A stretch of 20,254 nt of DNA from an uncultured Pseudomonadota bacterium. Its GTDB lineage: Bacteria > Pseudomonadota > Alphaproteobacteria > CACZRW01. Each line of letters begins with the position of its first letter. Positions within the stretch are counted from its first letter, which is position 1. The notes under the pieces are model-generated. The model saw nothing but the letters and a program-made list of their open reading frames with translations, had not been told where the DNA came from and did no database searches. Both the position numbers and the translations under genes were made by a program. Below, in pieces: positions 1-6,704 of this stretch. The stretch is taken from the NCBI GenBank assembly GCA_902783675.1, contig CACZRW010000069.1, positions 1 to 20,254 on the forward strand. The letters run 5' to 3'.

Positions 1-14
1 ACTAGATATAGTTA
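1..14. promoter_or_regulatory. NrdR box 1 (partial, at window edge)
   Basis: The sequence ACTAGATATAGT at 1-12 matches the core of the NrdR operator (consensus roughly CwATATATwG) with one mismatch. The full 16-bp box would begin two bases before the window. NrdR is the zinc/ATP-cone repressor of bacterial ribonucleotide reductase genes. The call rests on the core match, on a second similar box 32 bp downstream, and on the position just upstream of nrdD. No nrdR gene is in the window. Confidence 0.6.
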
Positions 15-30
15 CTAGCAGCAAGCTTTC

Positions 31-46
31 CGACTAGAGATAGTGG
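31..46. promoter_or_regulatory. NrdR box 2
   Basis: The core ACTAGAGATAGT at 33-44 differs from box 1 at a single base. It lies exactly 32 bp downstream, about three helical turns, which is the usual spacing of paired NrdR boxes. It is about 100 bases upstream of the nrdD start, so NrdR probably represses the nrdD, glycyl-radical and nrdG genes together. The promoter between this box and the start codon is not clear; an AT-rich stretch at 101-120 is the likeliest place for a -10 element. Confidence 0.6.
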
Positions 47-148
47 TCGTTTACTCCGAAAAAACAAGGAGATACCCGCAACCCTCTGATTCTAAAGCTT
101 TTTATAACTAATATTTTTAAAGATTCTATTAAACATCTCGGAGTTACA

Positions 149-2209
149 ATGACTGAAGAAAAAACGGCAAACGATTCGAAAGAAAAAAAGACTATGACAG
201 ACACGAAAGACAGTCCTGTTTCCTTTGTTATCAAGCGCGATGGCACCAAAGCGCCCTTTGATGGTGAAAAGATATTCAAGGCCATTAAAAAGGCGGGGGA
301 AGCTACCGAGGAGTTTGATGAAGATGAGGCTCGCCTTATAGCGAATCAAGTATTAAAGATTTTAAAGCACAAGTTTGCTCGCGGCGTAATTCCGGGCATT
401 GAACAAATCCAAGACATTGTGGAAATGGAGCTTATCTCGGCGAACTATCTTAAGACCAACCGTGCCTATGTCGTTTACCGCGAGAAGCACGAGACTCTGC
501 GCCACGACCGCAAAACTTTGATTGATGTTGCCTCCTCGGTTAATGAGTATTTGCAAAGAGCGGATTGGCGAGTAAATGCCAACGCCAACCAAGGTTATTC
601 TTTGGGCGGACTTATTCTCAATGTATCGGGCAAAATTATCGCCAACTATTGGCTCAGCCATGTTTATCCTCCCGAAATCGGACAAGCTCACCGCGACGGT
701 GATTTTCACATCCACGACTTGGATATGCTTTCGGGATATTGCGCCGGCTGGTCACTTAAAAACCTTTTAAATGAAGGCATTAACGGCATTCCCGGCAAAG
801 TCGAAACCTGCCCGCCCAAGCACTTCGGCAGTGCCATAGGGCAAATGGTAAACTTCCTCGGCACACTTCAAAACGAATGGGCGGGCGCGCAAGCTTTTTC
901 GTCAATGGATACTTACCTTGCCCCGTTCGTAAGGGCGGACAAGCTCTCCTATAAAGAGGTAAAGCAAGGCATACAAGAGTTCATATACAACCTTAATGTT
1001 CCCTCGCGCTGGGGCACGCAAACACCTTTCACCAACCTTACTTTCGACTGGGTTTGTCCCGAAGATTTAAGAAAGCAGGTTCCTTTAGTCGGTGGCAAAG
1101 AAGTTGACTTCACTTACGGCGACTTAAAGAAGGAAATGGATATGATTAACCGCGCCTACATAGAGGTTATGATATCCGGCGATGAAAAAGGACGCCCCTT
1201 CACCTTCCCGATTCCCACCTATAACATAACGGCGGACTTCCCTTGGGACGACGAGAACACGGATTTAATGTTTGAGATGGCGGCAAAGTATGGCTTGCCC
1301 TACTTCCAAAACTTCATCAACTCCAGCTTAAAGCCGAACATGATTCGTTCAATGTGCTGCCGCCTGCAACTTGACTTACGCGAACTTTTAGCACGCGGCA
1401 ACGGGCTTTTCGGCTCGGCGGAGCAAACGGGCTCTCTCGGCGTTGTAACCATAAACTGCGCTCGCCTCGGCTATCTTTTCAAGGACGATGAAGAAGGCTT
1501 GCTGCAACGCCTTGACGAGCTGTTAGAGCTTGCCAAAAACTCGCTTGAGATAAAGCGTAAAGTCGTCCAGCGCCACATTGACGCGGGACTTTTCCCGTAT
1601 ACGAAGCGCTACTTAGGCACGCTTCGCAACCATTTTTCCACCATCGGTGTCAACGGTATGAATGAAATGATAAGGAACTTCTATCATGACAAGTTCGACA
1701 TCACCACGCCCGAAGGACAAAAGTTTGCCATAAAGATTTTGGACTTTATCCGCGCCAAGCTCTTAAAGTTCCAAGAGGAGACCGGCAACATGTATAACCT
1801 TGAAGCGACTCCTGCCGAAGGCACGATGTATCGTTTTGCCAAAGAGGATCAAAAGCGCTTTAAGGACATAATTCAAGGCGGCACGAAGGAAGCTCCGTTC
1901 TACACGAACTCCTCGCAACTTCCCGTAGGTTTCACGGACGATATGTTTGAAGCCTTGAACCTTCAGGAAACGCTCCAAGGAAAATACACCGGCGGCACCG
2001 TAATGCATCTTTACATGAGCGAGCGCATTTCGAGCTCACACGCATGCAAAATGCTGATAAAACGAGTTTTAGAAAATTACAGGATACCCTATGTCACGGT
2101 AACCCCGACATTTTCTATCTGTCCGAAGCACGGATATCTGGCAGGCGAACACAAATACTGCCCCATCTGTGACGAGGAATTAGAGGCGACTAAAGTGAAG
2201 GTAGGGTAA
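149..2209 (+). CDS. nrdD: Anaerobic ribonucleoside-triphosphate reductase, large part lacking the glycyl-radical tail
   Basis: This is the class III ribonucleotide reductase catalytic chain (686 aa), which reduces ribonucleoside triphosphates to dNTPs without oxygen. Residues about 25-115 form an ATP-cone domain (VIKRDGTKAPFDGEKI), the allosteric nucleotide site. The barrel follows, with adjacent cysteines C403 and C404 in SMCCRLQLD, the likely active-site region. The C-terminus has a zinc-type cluster: C658, H661, C671 and C674 (CPKH, then CPIC). A complete NrdD would continue into an RVxGY glycyl-radical motif, but this chain stops 12 residues after C674. The motif is in the next gene. The ATG at 149 has GGAG at 140-143. 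Two NrdR boxes lie upstream. The identification is firm; the split is the odd feature. Confidence 0.95.
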   Translation: MTEEKTANDSKEKKTMTDTKDSPVSFVIKRDGTKAPFDGEKIFKAIKKAGEATEEFDEDEARLIANQVLKILKHKFARGVIPGIEQIQDIVEMELISANYLKTNRAYVVYREKHETLRHDRKTLIDVASSVNEYLQRADWRVNANANQGYSLGGLILNVSGKIIANYWLSHVYPPEIGQAHRDGDFHIHDLDMLSGYCAGWSLKNLLNEGINGIPGKVETCPPKHFGSAIGQMVNFLGTLQNEWAGAQAFSSMDTYLAPFVRADKLSYKEVKQGIQEFIYNLNVPSRWGTQTPFTNLTFDWVCPEDLRKQVPLVGGKEVDFTYGDLKKEMDMINRAYIEVMISGDEKGRPFTFPIPTYNITADFPWDDENTDLMFEMAAKYGLPYFQNFINSSLKPNMIRSMCCRLQLDLRELLARGNGLFGSAEQTGSLGVVTINCARLGYLFKDDEEGLLQRLDELLELAKNSLEIKRKVVQRHIDAGLFPYTKRYLGTLRNHFSTIGVNGMNEMIRNFYHDKFDITTPEGQKFAIKILDFIRAKLLKFQEETGNMYNLEATPAEGTMYRFAKEDQKRFKDIIQGGTKEAPFYTNSSQLPVGFTDDMFEALNLQETLQGKYTGGTVMHLYMSERISSSHACKMLIKRVLENYRIPYVTVTPTFSICPKHGYLAGEHKYCPICDEELEATKVKVG

Positions 2210-2272
2210 TTTTTCCCTTTTCAACATTTTGGTTTTGTGTAACAATGACTTTACATTTAGATAGGTGATGAA

Positions 2273-2464
2273 ATGAACGAGGAAAACAAAGTTACTTCAT
2301 TAAAGGAAGAAGAAAGAACCAAATGCGAGATTTGGACTCGCGTGATGGGCTATCTCCGTCCCGTTTCAGAGTATAACATCGGCAAGAAAAGCGAGTTTGC
2401 CAGCCGCAAACCCTTTGTTGAAAAGTACGCCTGTCAGGATGCAATAGGTGTTGCCGCCGAATAA
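2273..2464 (+). CDS. Free-standing glycyl-radical domain of anaerobic ribonucleotide reductase
   Basis: This 63-aa protein corresponds to the missing C-terminal end of NrdD. Its core, RVMGYLRPVSEYNIGKK at residues 23-39, is the class III glycyl-radical signature, and Gly26 is the predicted radical residue. C18 just before it could supply a ligand or thiol to the C658/C671/C674 cluster of the large chain. It begins with its own ATG behind AGGTGAT (2263-2269), 63 bases after the nrdD stop. Upstream in its frame there is a TAG at 2258, so neither readthrough nor a simple frameshift joins it to nrdD. It must act in trans, docking on NrdD and receiving the radical from NrdG. It lacks a catalytic barrel, so it cannot work alone. 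The assignment rests on the motif and the gene order. Confidence 0.85.
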   Translation: MNEENKVTSLKEEERTKCEIWTRVMGYLRPVSEYNIGKKSEFASRKPFVEKYACQDAIGVAAE

Positions 2465-3212
2465 AGGAAATGAGCAGACACTGCTCGTCGGTGGAATCGT
2501 TCCCTTTACGACACTTGACTACCCCGAGCACCTGTCTGCCGTTGTGTTTTGCCACGGCTGTTGCTGGCATTGTCCGTATTGCCACAACCAAGAAATCATA
2601 GACATTAACAAGCCCGTTAAATACGCGCCTTCATGGGAAAGTGTTATAAACTTTTTAAGCCAAAGGCAGGGGCTGCTTGACGCCGTTGTTTTTAGCGGCG
2701 GCGAACCCTTGCTGCAACCTGCGGTTAAATCTGCCATAAAGCAGGTCAAAGACATGGGCTTCAAAGTCGCTTTGCACACCAACGGTCATAACCCGCAAAT
2801 GCTCGCCGAAGTCCTGCCGGATATCTCGTGGATAGGGCTGGACATAAAAACCGTTTTCTCCGAATACTATAAAGCCGTCAGCAAAGACCCTTCCTTTTGG
2901 GATAAGATAAAAAGCCAAAACTTTGGTAAAGCGGTTGAAAAAAGCCTTGATACCATATTAAAGGCAGGCACGGATTTTGAATGCCGCACCACCCTCGATC
3001 CCAGAGTCGTATCCAAAGACGAGCTAAAACGAATCGCCAAGACACTATCGGAAAAAGGCGTAAAAACCTACGCCATACAAGAATACCGCAAAACCGACGA
3101 ATCGCCGGAACAACCCTCAAATGAAGAAATATCGTCATTCTTCACCGACGCCGAATTGCTCGCGGAAATAAAGCCTCTTTTCCCTCACTTCATCATAAGA
3201 CGAGCAAGATAA
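2448..3212 (+). CDS. nrdG: Anaerobic ribonucleotide reductase activating protein (radical SAM)
   Basis: NrdG (254 aa) is the radical-SAM enzyme that cleaves S-adenosylmethionine with a [4Fe-4S] cluster and abstracts a hydrogen from the glycine of NrdD. The cluster motif CxxxCxxC is formed by C38, C42 and C45 (CCWHCPYC). An early GGIVPFTTLDYP and the later VVFSGGEPLLQ stretch are typical of NrdG and pyruvate formate-lyase activase families. The start is GTG at 2448, with AGGA at 2436-2439. An in-frame TTG at 2451 is a weaker option. The gene overlaps the 3' end of the glycyl-radical gene by 17 bases in another frame, which suggests translational coupling and matched supply of activase and substrate. 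It converges on bamE, with only 39 bases between. Confidence 0.93.
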   Translation: MLPPNKGNEQTLLVGGIVPFTTLDYPEHLSAVVFCHGCCWHCPYCHNQEIIDINKPVKYAPSWESVINFLSQRQGLLDAVVFSGGEPLLQPAVKSAIKQVKDMGFKVALHTNGHNPQMLAEVLPDISWIGLDIKTVFSEYYKAVSKDPSFWDKIKSQNFGKAVEKSLDTILKAGTDFECRTTLDPRVVSKDELKRIAKTLSEKGVKTYAIQEYRKTDESPEQPSNEEISSFFTDAELLAEIKPLFPHFIIRRAR

Positions 3213-3251
3213 TAAACTCACAAGCCAACCGTAAACCTTAACCTTTACTGC

Positions 3252-3689
3252 TTACTTTTTGCCTTCAAAGCGACCGACATTGCCGAATAACTGCTCCATA
3301 AAGGTGAAGCTGTGACCGGAGGTAGGAGTCTCCTTAGTGGAAAACTCTATATCCAAACCGTCCTCTTTAAGCATCTTGGCGACGCCGGAAACTTTTCCCT
3401 CGGCATTAAAAGTAATAGCGATAACCTTGCGTTCCAATTCTTCGGGCTCAAAAAACGCTTTTTGCTGACTTTTCGAGCTGATATAAAGCCATGTCTCCTC
3501 CTCAAACATAGTTACGGAAGAAGGCGAACCGAGCATGGCCAGCACTTGGCTCTTGTCTTGAACATTAGGCTCAATCAGCTCCAAAAGTTGAGGATTAGGC
3601 GAATTGCCATGCGAATAGACCACCGGCGCGCAAGCCGCCACCAGCATCGCTCCGACAATCACTCCTACACCTTTTATTTTTACTTTCAT
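3252..3689 (-). CDS. bamE: Outer-membrane assembly lipoprotein BamE (SmpA/OmlA family)
   Basis: This 145-aa lipoprotein belongs to the SmpA/OmlA family. BamE is an accessory subunit of the BAM complex, which inserts beta-barrel proteins into the outer membrane; it sits on the periplasmic face. The N-terminus has a charged start, a hydrophobic stretch and a lipobox ending at C20 (LVAAC), the predicted lipidation site. The next part has family features: QDKSQVLAMLGSPSS, where a turn and helix precede the strand TWLYIS, and a later strand VIAITFNAEGKV. The gene is divergent from yceD across 73 bases, an order common in Alphaproteobacteria. No strong Shine-Dalgarno is visible before the ATG at 3689. 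Confidence 0.88.
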   Translation of the reverse strand: MKVKIKGVGVIVGAMLVAACAPVVYSHGNSPNPQLLELIEPNVQDKSQVLAMLGSPSSVTMFEEETWLYISSKSQQKAFFEPEELERKVIAITFNAEGKVSGVAKMLKEDGLDIEFSTKETPTSGHSFTFMEQLFGNVGRFEGKK

Positions 3690-3694
3690 AATGC

Positions 3695-3723
3695 TTTACG
3701 ATTTGCCTTTAATTCTTTAGAAT
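3695..3723 (+). promoter_or_regulatory. Possible sigma70-type promoter for yceD
   Basis: TTTACG (3695-3700) and TAGAAT (3718-3723) are separated by 17 bp and match the -35 and -10 consensus at 4 and 5 of 6 positions. Transcription would start near 3730, leaving a leader of about 33 bases that contains GGGAAGGA (3746-3753) before the yceD ATG. The site lies in the divergent bamE-yceD gap. It was found by eye only. Confidence 0.4.
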
Positions 3724-3762
3724 AAATAGTTACGGAGACAAGATAGGGAAGGATTAAAAATA

Positions 3763-4263
3763 ATGCAACCTGAATTTTCCAAAATAATAGATACGGACAA
3801 GCTCGACGAAGATGTGCAAATCGAAAAAATCACGGCCTCTGCGTCCGAGCGCAAAGCTCTTGCCAAGCGCTTTAAAATCGTGGCGATAAACAGCTTTTCC
3901 GCTACGATAGCCTTAAACAGGGAGACCAACGGCGATGTAAAAGTAACGGGCGATATTGCCGCCAATGTCACCCTTAACAGCATCATAAGCCTTGAAGACT
4001 TTGAAACGGACATAAATGACAGCTTCAAAGTTATTTTCACCCACTCATTCAAGGAGGACGACGGAAACATTGATATCAACGAGGACATTGAGCCCTTAAT
4101 CGGCTCAAAGATTGATATCGGTGAGCTTGCATCTGAATATCTGGCGCTTGCGATTCCGCCTTTCCCCAAAAAAGAGGGGGAAAAGTTCGCCTACAAAGCC
4201 ATTGAACCGATTGACGAGCAGGATAATGACAGCCCTTTTGCCGTCCTAAAAAGTCTAAAATAA
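3763..4263 (+). CDS. yceD: YceD family (DUF177) protein
   Basis: This 166-aa soluble protein belongs to the YceD/DUF177 family, which is widely encoded just upstream of rpmF and has been linked to large-subunit rRNA and ribosome maturation. Recognisable parts are a central region of alternating strands (VTGDIAANVTLNSIISLEDF), the acidic stretch DDGNIDINEDIEPL, and ASEYLALAIPPFPKK, the conserved helix and proline-rich turn. The end, SPFAVLKSLK, is the usual family ending (the 'FAVLKxLK' type). The ATG at 3763 has AGGA at 3750-3753. The downstream rpmF-plsX-fabH order supports the call. The exact biochemical role cannot be read from the sequence. Confidence 0.85.
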   Translation: MQPEFSKIIDTDKLDEDVQIEKITASASERKALAKRFKIVAINSFSATIALNRETNGDVKVTGDIAANVTLNSIISLEDFETDINDSFKVIFTHSFKEDDGNIDINEDIEPLIGSKIDIGELASEYLALAIPPFPKKEGEKFAYKAIEPIDEQDNDSPFAVLKSLK

Positions 4264-4335
4264 CTTTAAAAAGATAAAAACTCTTGCAGTTTTATTAAAA
4301 ATTGCGTATTAAGGTCGCCTTCAAGTGTTTTTTGC

Positions 4336-4365
4336 TTGATATGTAATTTGAACATTGTTTTTAAT
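4336..4365 (+). promoter_or_regulatory. Possible internal promoter for rpmF
   Basis: TTGATA (4336-4341) and TTTAAT (4360-4365) each match the sigma70 consensus at 5 of 6 positions, with an 18-bp spacer. The predicted start near 4372 leaves only about 10 leader bases before the rpmF ATG, which is short. The promoter would let rpmF-plsX-fabH be transcribed independently of yceD. The 119-base yceD-rpmF gap, long for this otherwise compact block, fits such a site. Confidence 0.35.
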
Positions 4366-4382
4366 AAAGAAAGAAGAAGAAA

Positions 4383-4574
4383 ATGGCAGTTCCAAAGAAG
4401 AAAACATCTCCCTCGCGTCAGGGAAACCGCCGCTCTCATCACGCTTTAAAGGGCATCACCGTGATTGAATGCCCCAACTGCGGAGAGCCGAAGCTTCCGC
4501 ATCATGTATGCAGCAGCTGCGGTCAGTATGACAAAAAAGAGATTGTTACGCAAAAACCCGAAGCTGAAGACTAG
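4383..4574 (+). CDS. rpmF: 50S ribosomal protein L32
   Basis: L32 (63 aa) is a small zinc-ribbon protein of the large ribosomal subunit. The start MAVPKKKTSPSRQGNRRSHH is typical. Four zinc ligands are present, C30, C33, C43 and C46 (CPNC and CSSC), so this is the zinc-binding (C+) form rather than the cysteine-free paralogue found in some genomes. The gene is followed after three bases by plsX, the widespread order that couples ribosome supply with lipid synthesis. An AG-rich run (AAAGAAAGAAGAAG) precedes the ATG in place of a strong Shine-Dalgarno. Confidence 0.97.
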   Translation: MAVPKKKTSPSRQGNRRSHHALKGITVIECPNCGEPKLPHHVCSSCGQYDKKEIVTQKPEAED

Positions 4575-4577
4575 TTT

Positions 4578-5651
4578 ATGGCAAAGCAAGGTGAACAAAG
4601 ACGCATAACTATATCCATTGACGCCATGGGCGGAGATAACGCTCCCGCCTCTGTCGTTGAGGGTGTAAGTATTGCGCTTTCAAAGCTTCCCGGGCTTGAT
4701 GTTATCCTTTACGGCAACGAAGGCGTGCTTACCCCGCTTATAAACCAATGCCGCATTAACACGGACAGGTGTCGCATTGTCCACACGGACGAGTTTGTAA
4801 AAAGCGATGACAAGCCTTCGCTGGTAGTTCGCCATGGCAGAAATACCAGCATGTGGCTTTCCATAGCTGCCGTCCGCGACGGTAAAGCAAGCGCTGTCGT
4901 CTCCGCAGGCAATACGGGCGCCTTGATGATCATGGCAAAGTTTTGCCTCAGCACCATGAAGGGTATCAGCCGTCCCGCAATATGCACCGCCCTGCCCAAC
5001 AAAAACAAAAGGGTGGTAATGTTGGACCTTGGCGCAAACGCGGAATGCTCCGCCCAAGAACTGGTGCAATTTGCCATCATGGGCTCAATTTACTCGCACG
5101 CTCTTTTCGGCGTTGAGAAGCCCCGCCTTGGTCTTTTAAACATCGGTTCGGAAGAAACCAAAGGGCTGGACAACATCAAAGACGCCGCTGCTGCTTTAAA
5201 AGCCATGACGGACGCTCCTTTTGAGTTTAAAGGCTTCGCCGAGGGCACCGATATATTCCCCGGCGAATTTGATGTCATCACCACCGACGGCTTTTCCGGC
5301 AATATAGCCCTTAAGACCATTGAGGGAACGGCAAGATTCCTTATGTCTTCAATTAAGACTAACCTTAAAAAATCTTGGCTTGCAAAGCTTGGTATTATCT
5401 TTATTTTGCCGGCTCTTTTGAAGCTTAAGAAGCAATACAACCCGAACAATTACAACGGCGCAATGTTTATGGGGCTTAACGGCATTGCCGTAAAGAGCCA
5501 CGGCGGCGCGGACGCGAAAGCCTTCGCCAACGCCATATGTGTCGCCTATAATCTCGCCGGCAAAGATGTTATTGCCTCCCTCAAAAACGAAATGGCAAAG
5601 ATTGAGAATGTCGTCTCAAATCAGCCCTCTCTTTCCGGCATCACCGATTAG
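4578..5651 (+). CDS. plsX: Phosphate acyltransferase PlsX
   Basis: PlsX (357 aa) converts acyl-ACP and phosphate to acyl-phosphate, the acyl donor for PlsY in making lysophosphatidic acid. It is a peripheral membrane enzyme of phospholipid synthesis. Family signatures are ISIDAMGGDNAP near residues 11-22, the SAGNTGALM segment, LDLGANAEC, and GLLNIGSEETKG. The length is typical. The start is the ATG at 4578, three bases after the rpmF TAG. Its own Shine-Dalgarno is weak (GAAG), so reinitiation after rpmF is likely. fabH follows 36 bases downstream. Confidence 0.96.
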   Translation: MAKQGEQRRITISIDAMGGDNAPASVVEGVSIALSKLPGLDVILYGNEGVLTPLINQCRINTDRCRIVHTDEFVKSDDKPSLVVRHGRNTSMWLSIAAVRDGKASAVVSAGNTGALMIMAKFCLSTMKGISRPAICTALPNKNKRVVMLDLGANAECSAQELVQFAIMGSIYSHALFGVEKPRLGLLNIGSEETKGLDNIKDAAAALKAMTDAPFEFKGFAEGTDIFPGEFDVITTDGFSGNIALKTIEGTARFLMSSIKTNLKKSWLAKLGIIFILPALLKLKKQYNPNNYNGAMFMGLNGIAVKSHGGADAKAFANAICVAYNLAGKDVIASLKNEMAKIENVVSNQPSLSGITD

Positions 5652-5687
5652 AAAATACAAATTAGAAAATCAGGAAAAAGAAAAGTT

Positions 5688-6665
5688 ATGTTAACTTCAC
5701 GCATTATAGGTTTTGGTTCTTTCCTTCCGCCTAAAATCGTCACCAATGACGATTTGGCAAAGATAGTCGACACCAGCGATGAATGGATTTTTACAAGGAC
5801 GGGCATCCGCACGCGCCACATAGCAAGCGATGGCGAAAGCACATCAACCCTTGCGATTGAAGCCGCGAAGAACGCGCTTAAAAGTGCAAAGATGGAAGCA
5901 AGCGACATTGATTTAATCGTCCTTGCCACCGCAACACCGGACAAGACCTTTCCCGCCACAGCCTCGCTTATTCAAAAGGCAATCGGCGGCAGCAAGACTT
6001 GCGCGGCATTTGATGTGGGTGCGGCATGCTCGGGTTTCGTTTACGCCCTTTCCTGCGCCGACGGTATGTTAAAAGGCGGTCTTGCCAAGACCGCGCTTGT
6101 CGTGGGTTCCGAAACTCTTTCCCGCGTTTGCGACTGGACCGACAGGACAACCTGCGTCCTTTTCGGCGATGGCGCAGGAGCGGTGGTGTTAAAAGCCTTT
6201 GAGGAAAATGAACACTCCATAAAGAACAAAGGCATTTATGAAAACCTTATCCGTTCGGACGGTAACATGTTCGACTTGCTGGTGTCCACGGGAGGTCCGT
6301 CAACCTCGGAACTTTGCGGCAAAATCACGATGAACGGACGCGAAGTATATAAGCACGCGGTCAACAACATCAGCAACATCATCTTGGAATTGCTGGCAAA
6401 GAACAACTTAAAGACAACCGACATTGACTGGTATGTCCCTCATCAAGCCAATTTAAGAATTATTGAAAGCATCGCGGAAAAGATAGATATACCGCTGGAC
6501 CGCTTTATTTTAACCATTGGCGAAACCGCCAACATATCCTCGGCATCTATACCTATAGCACTGGACACGGGCATAAAGTCCGGCCGCATTAAATCCGGCG
6601 ATTTAATAATGATGGCGACAATGGGCGGCGGCTTCACTTGGTCCGCGGGTTTAGTGCGAATCTAA
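5688..6665 (+). CDS. fabH: 3-oxoacyl-[acyl-carrier-protein] synthase III (FabH)
   Basis: FabH (325 aa) condenses an acyl-CoA, usually acetyl-CoA, with malonyl-ACP to start type II fatty-acid synthesis. The catalytic triad is complete: C114 in GAACSGF, H252 in PHQANLRIIE, and N282 in ETANISSASIP. The last motif departs slightly from the common GNTSAASIP, but the Asn is kept. Residues 30-40 carry DEWIFTRTGIR, the family's substrate-entrance signature. The ATG at 5688 has AGGAAAAAG at about 5670-5679. In many Alphaproteobacteria ihfA follows fabH; here the block ends and mrcA converges from the other strand. Confidence 0.96.
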   Translation: MLTSRIIGFGSFLPPKIVTNDDLAKIVDTSDEWIFTRTGIRTRHIASDGESTSTLAIEAAKNALKSAKMEASDIDLIVLATATPDKTFPATASLIQKAIGGSKTCAAFDVGAACSGFVYALSCADGMLKGGLAKTALVVGSETLSRVCDWTDRTTCVLFGDGAGAVVLKAFEENEHSIKNKGIYENLIRSDGNMFDLLVSTGGPSTSELCGKITMNGREVYKHAVNNISNIILELLAKNNLKTTDIDWYVPHQANLRIIESIAEKIDIPLDRFILTIGETANISSASIPIALDTGIKSGRIKSGDLIMMATMGGGFTWSAGLVRI

Positions 6666-6680
6666 CCCTTCAATTACAAC

Positions 6681-6694
6681 AAAATCCGAATTTT
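6681..6694. terminator. Possible weak bidirectional terminator between fabH and mrcA
   Basis: AAAAT (6681-6685) and ATTTT (6690-6694) can pair around a CCGA loop. The stem is only 5 bp and entirely A/T. It sits in the 39-base gap between two convergent genes, where a terminator is expected, but the stem is too weak for a firm call. Confidence 0.25.
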
Positions 6695-6704
6695 ATTTTA
6701 ACCT

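Noticed and set aside
2200..2275. A frameshift or sequencing error separating one nrdD gene into two
   Set aside because: The two frames are 63 bases apart, a TAG lies in the downstream frame at 2258, and the small gene has its own Shine-Dalgarno and ATG. A single indel would not restore one continuous protein.
4277..4293. Hairpin AAAACT-CTTGC-AGTTTT after yceD as a terminator
   Set aside because: The stem is six mostly A/T pairs with no clear U-tract, and rpmF downstream is normally co-transcribed with yceD.
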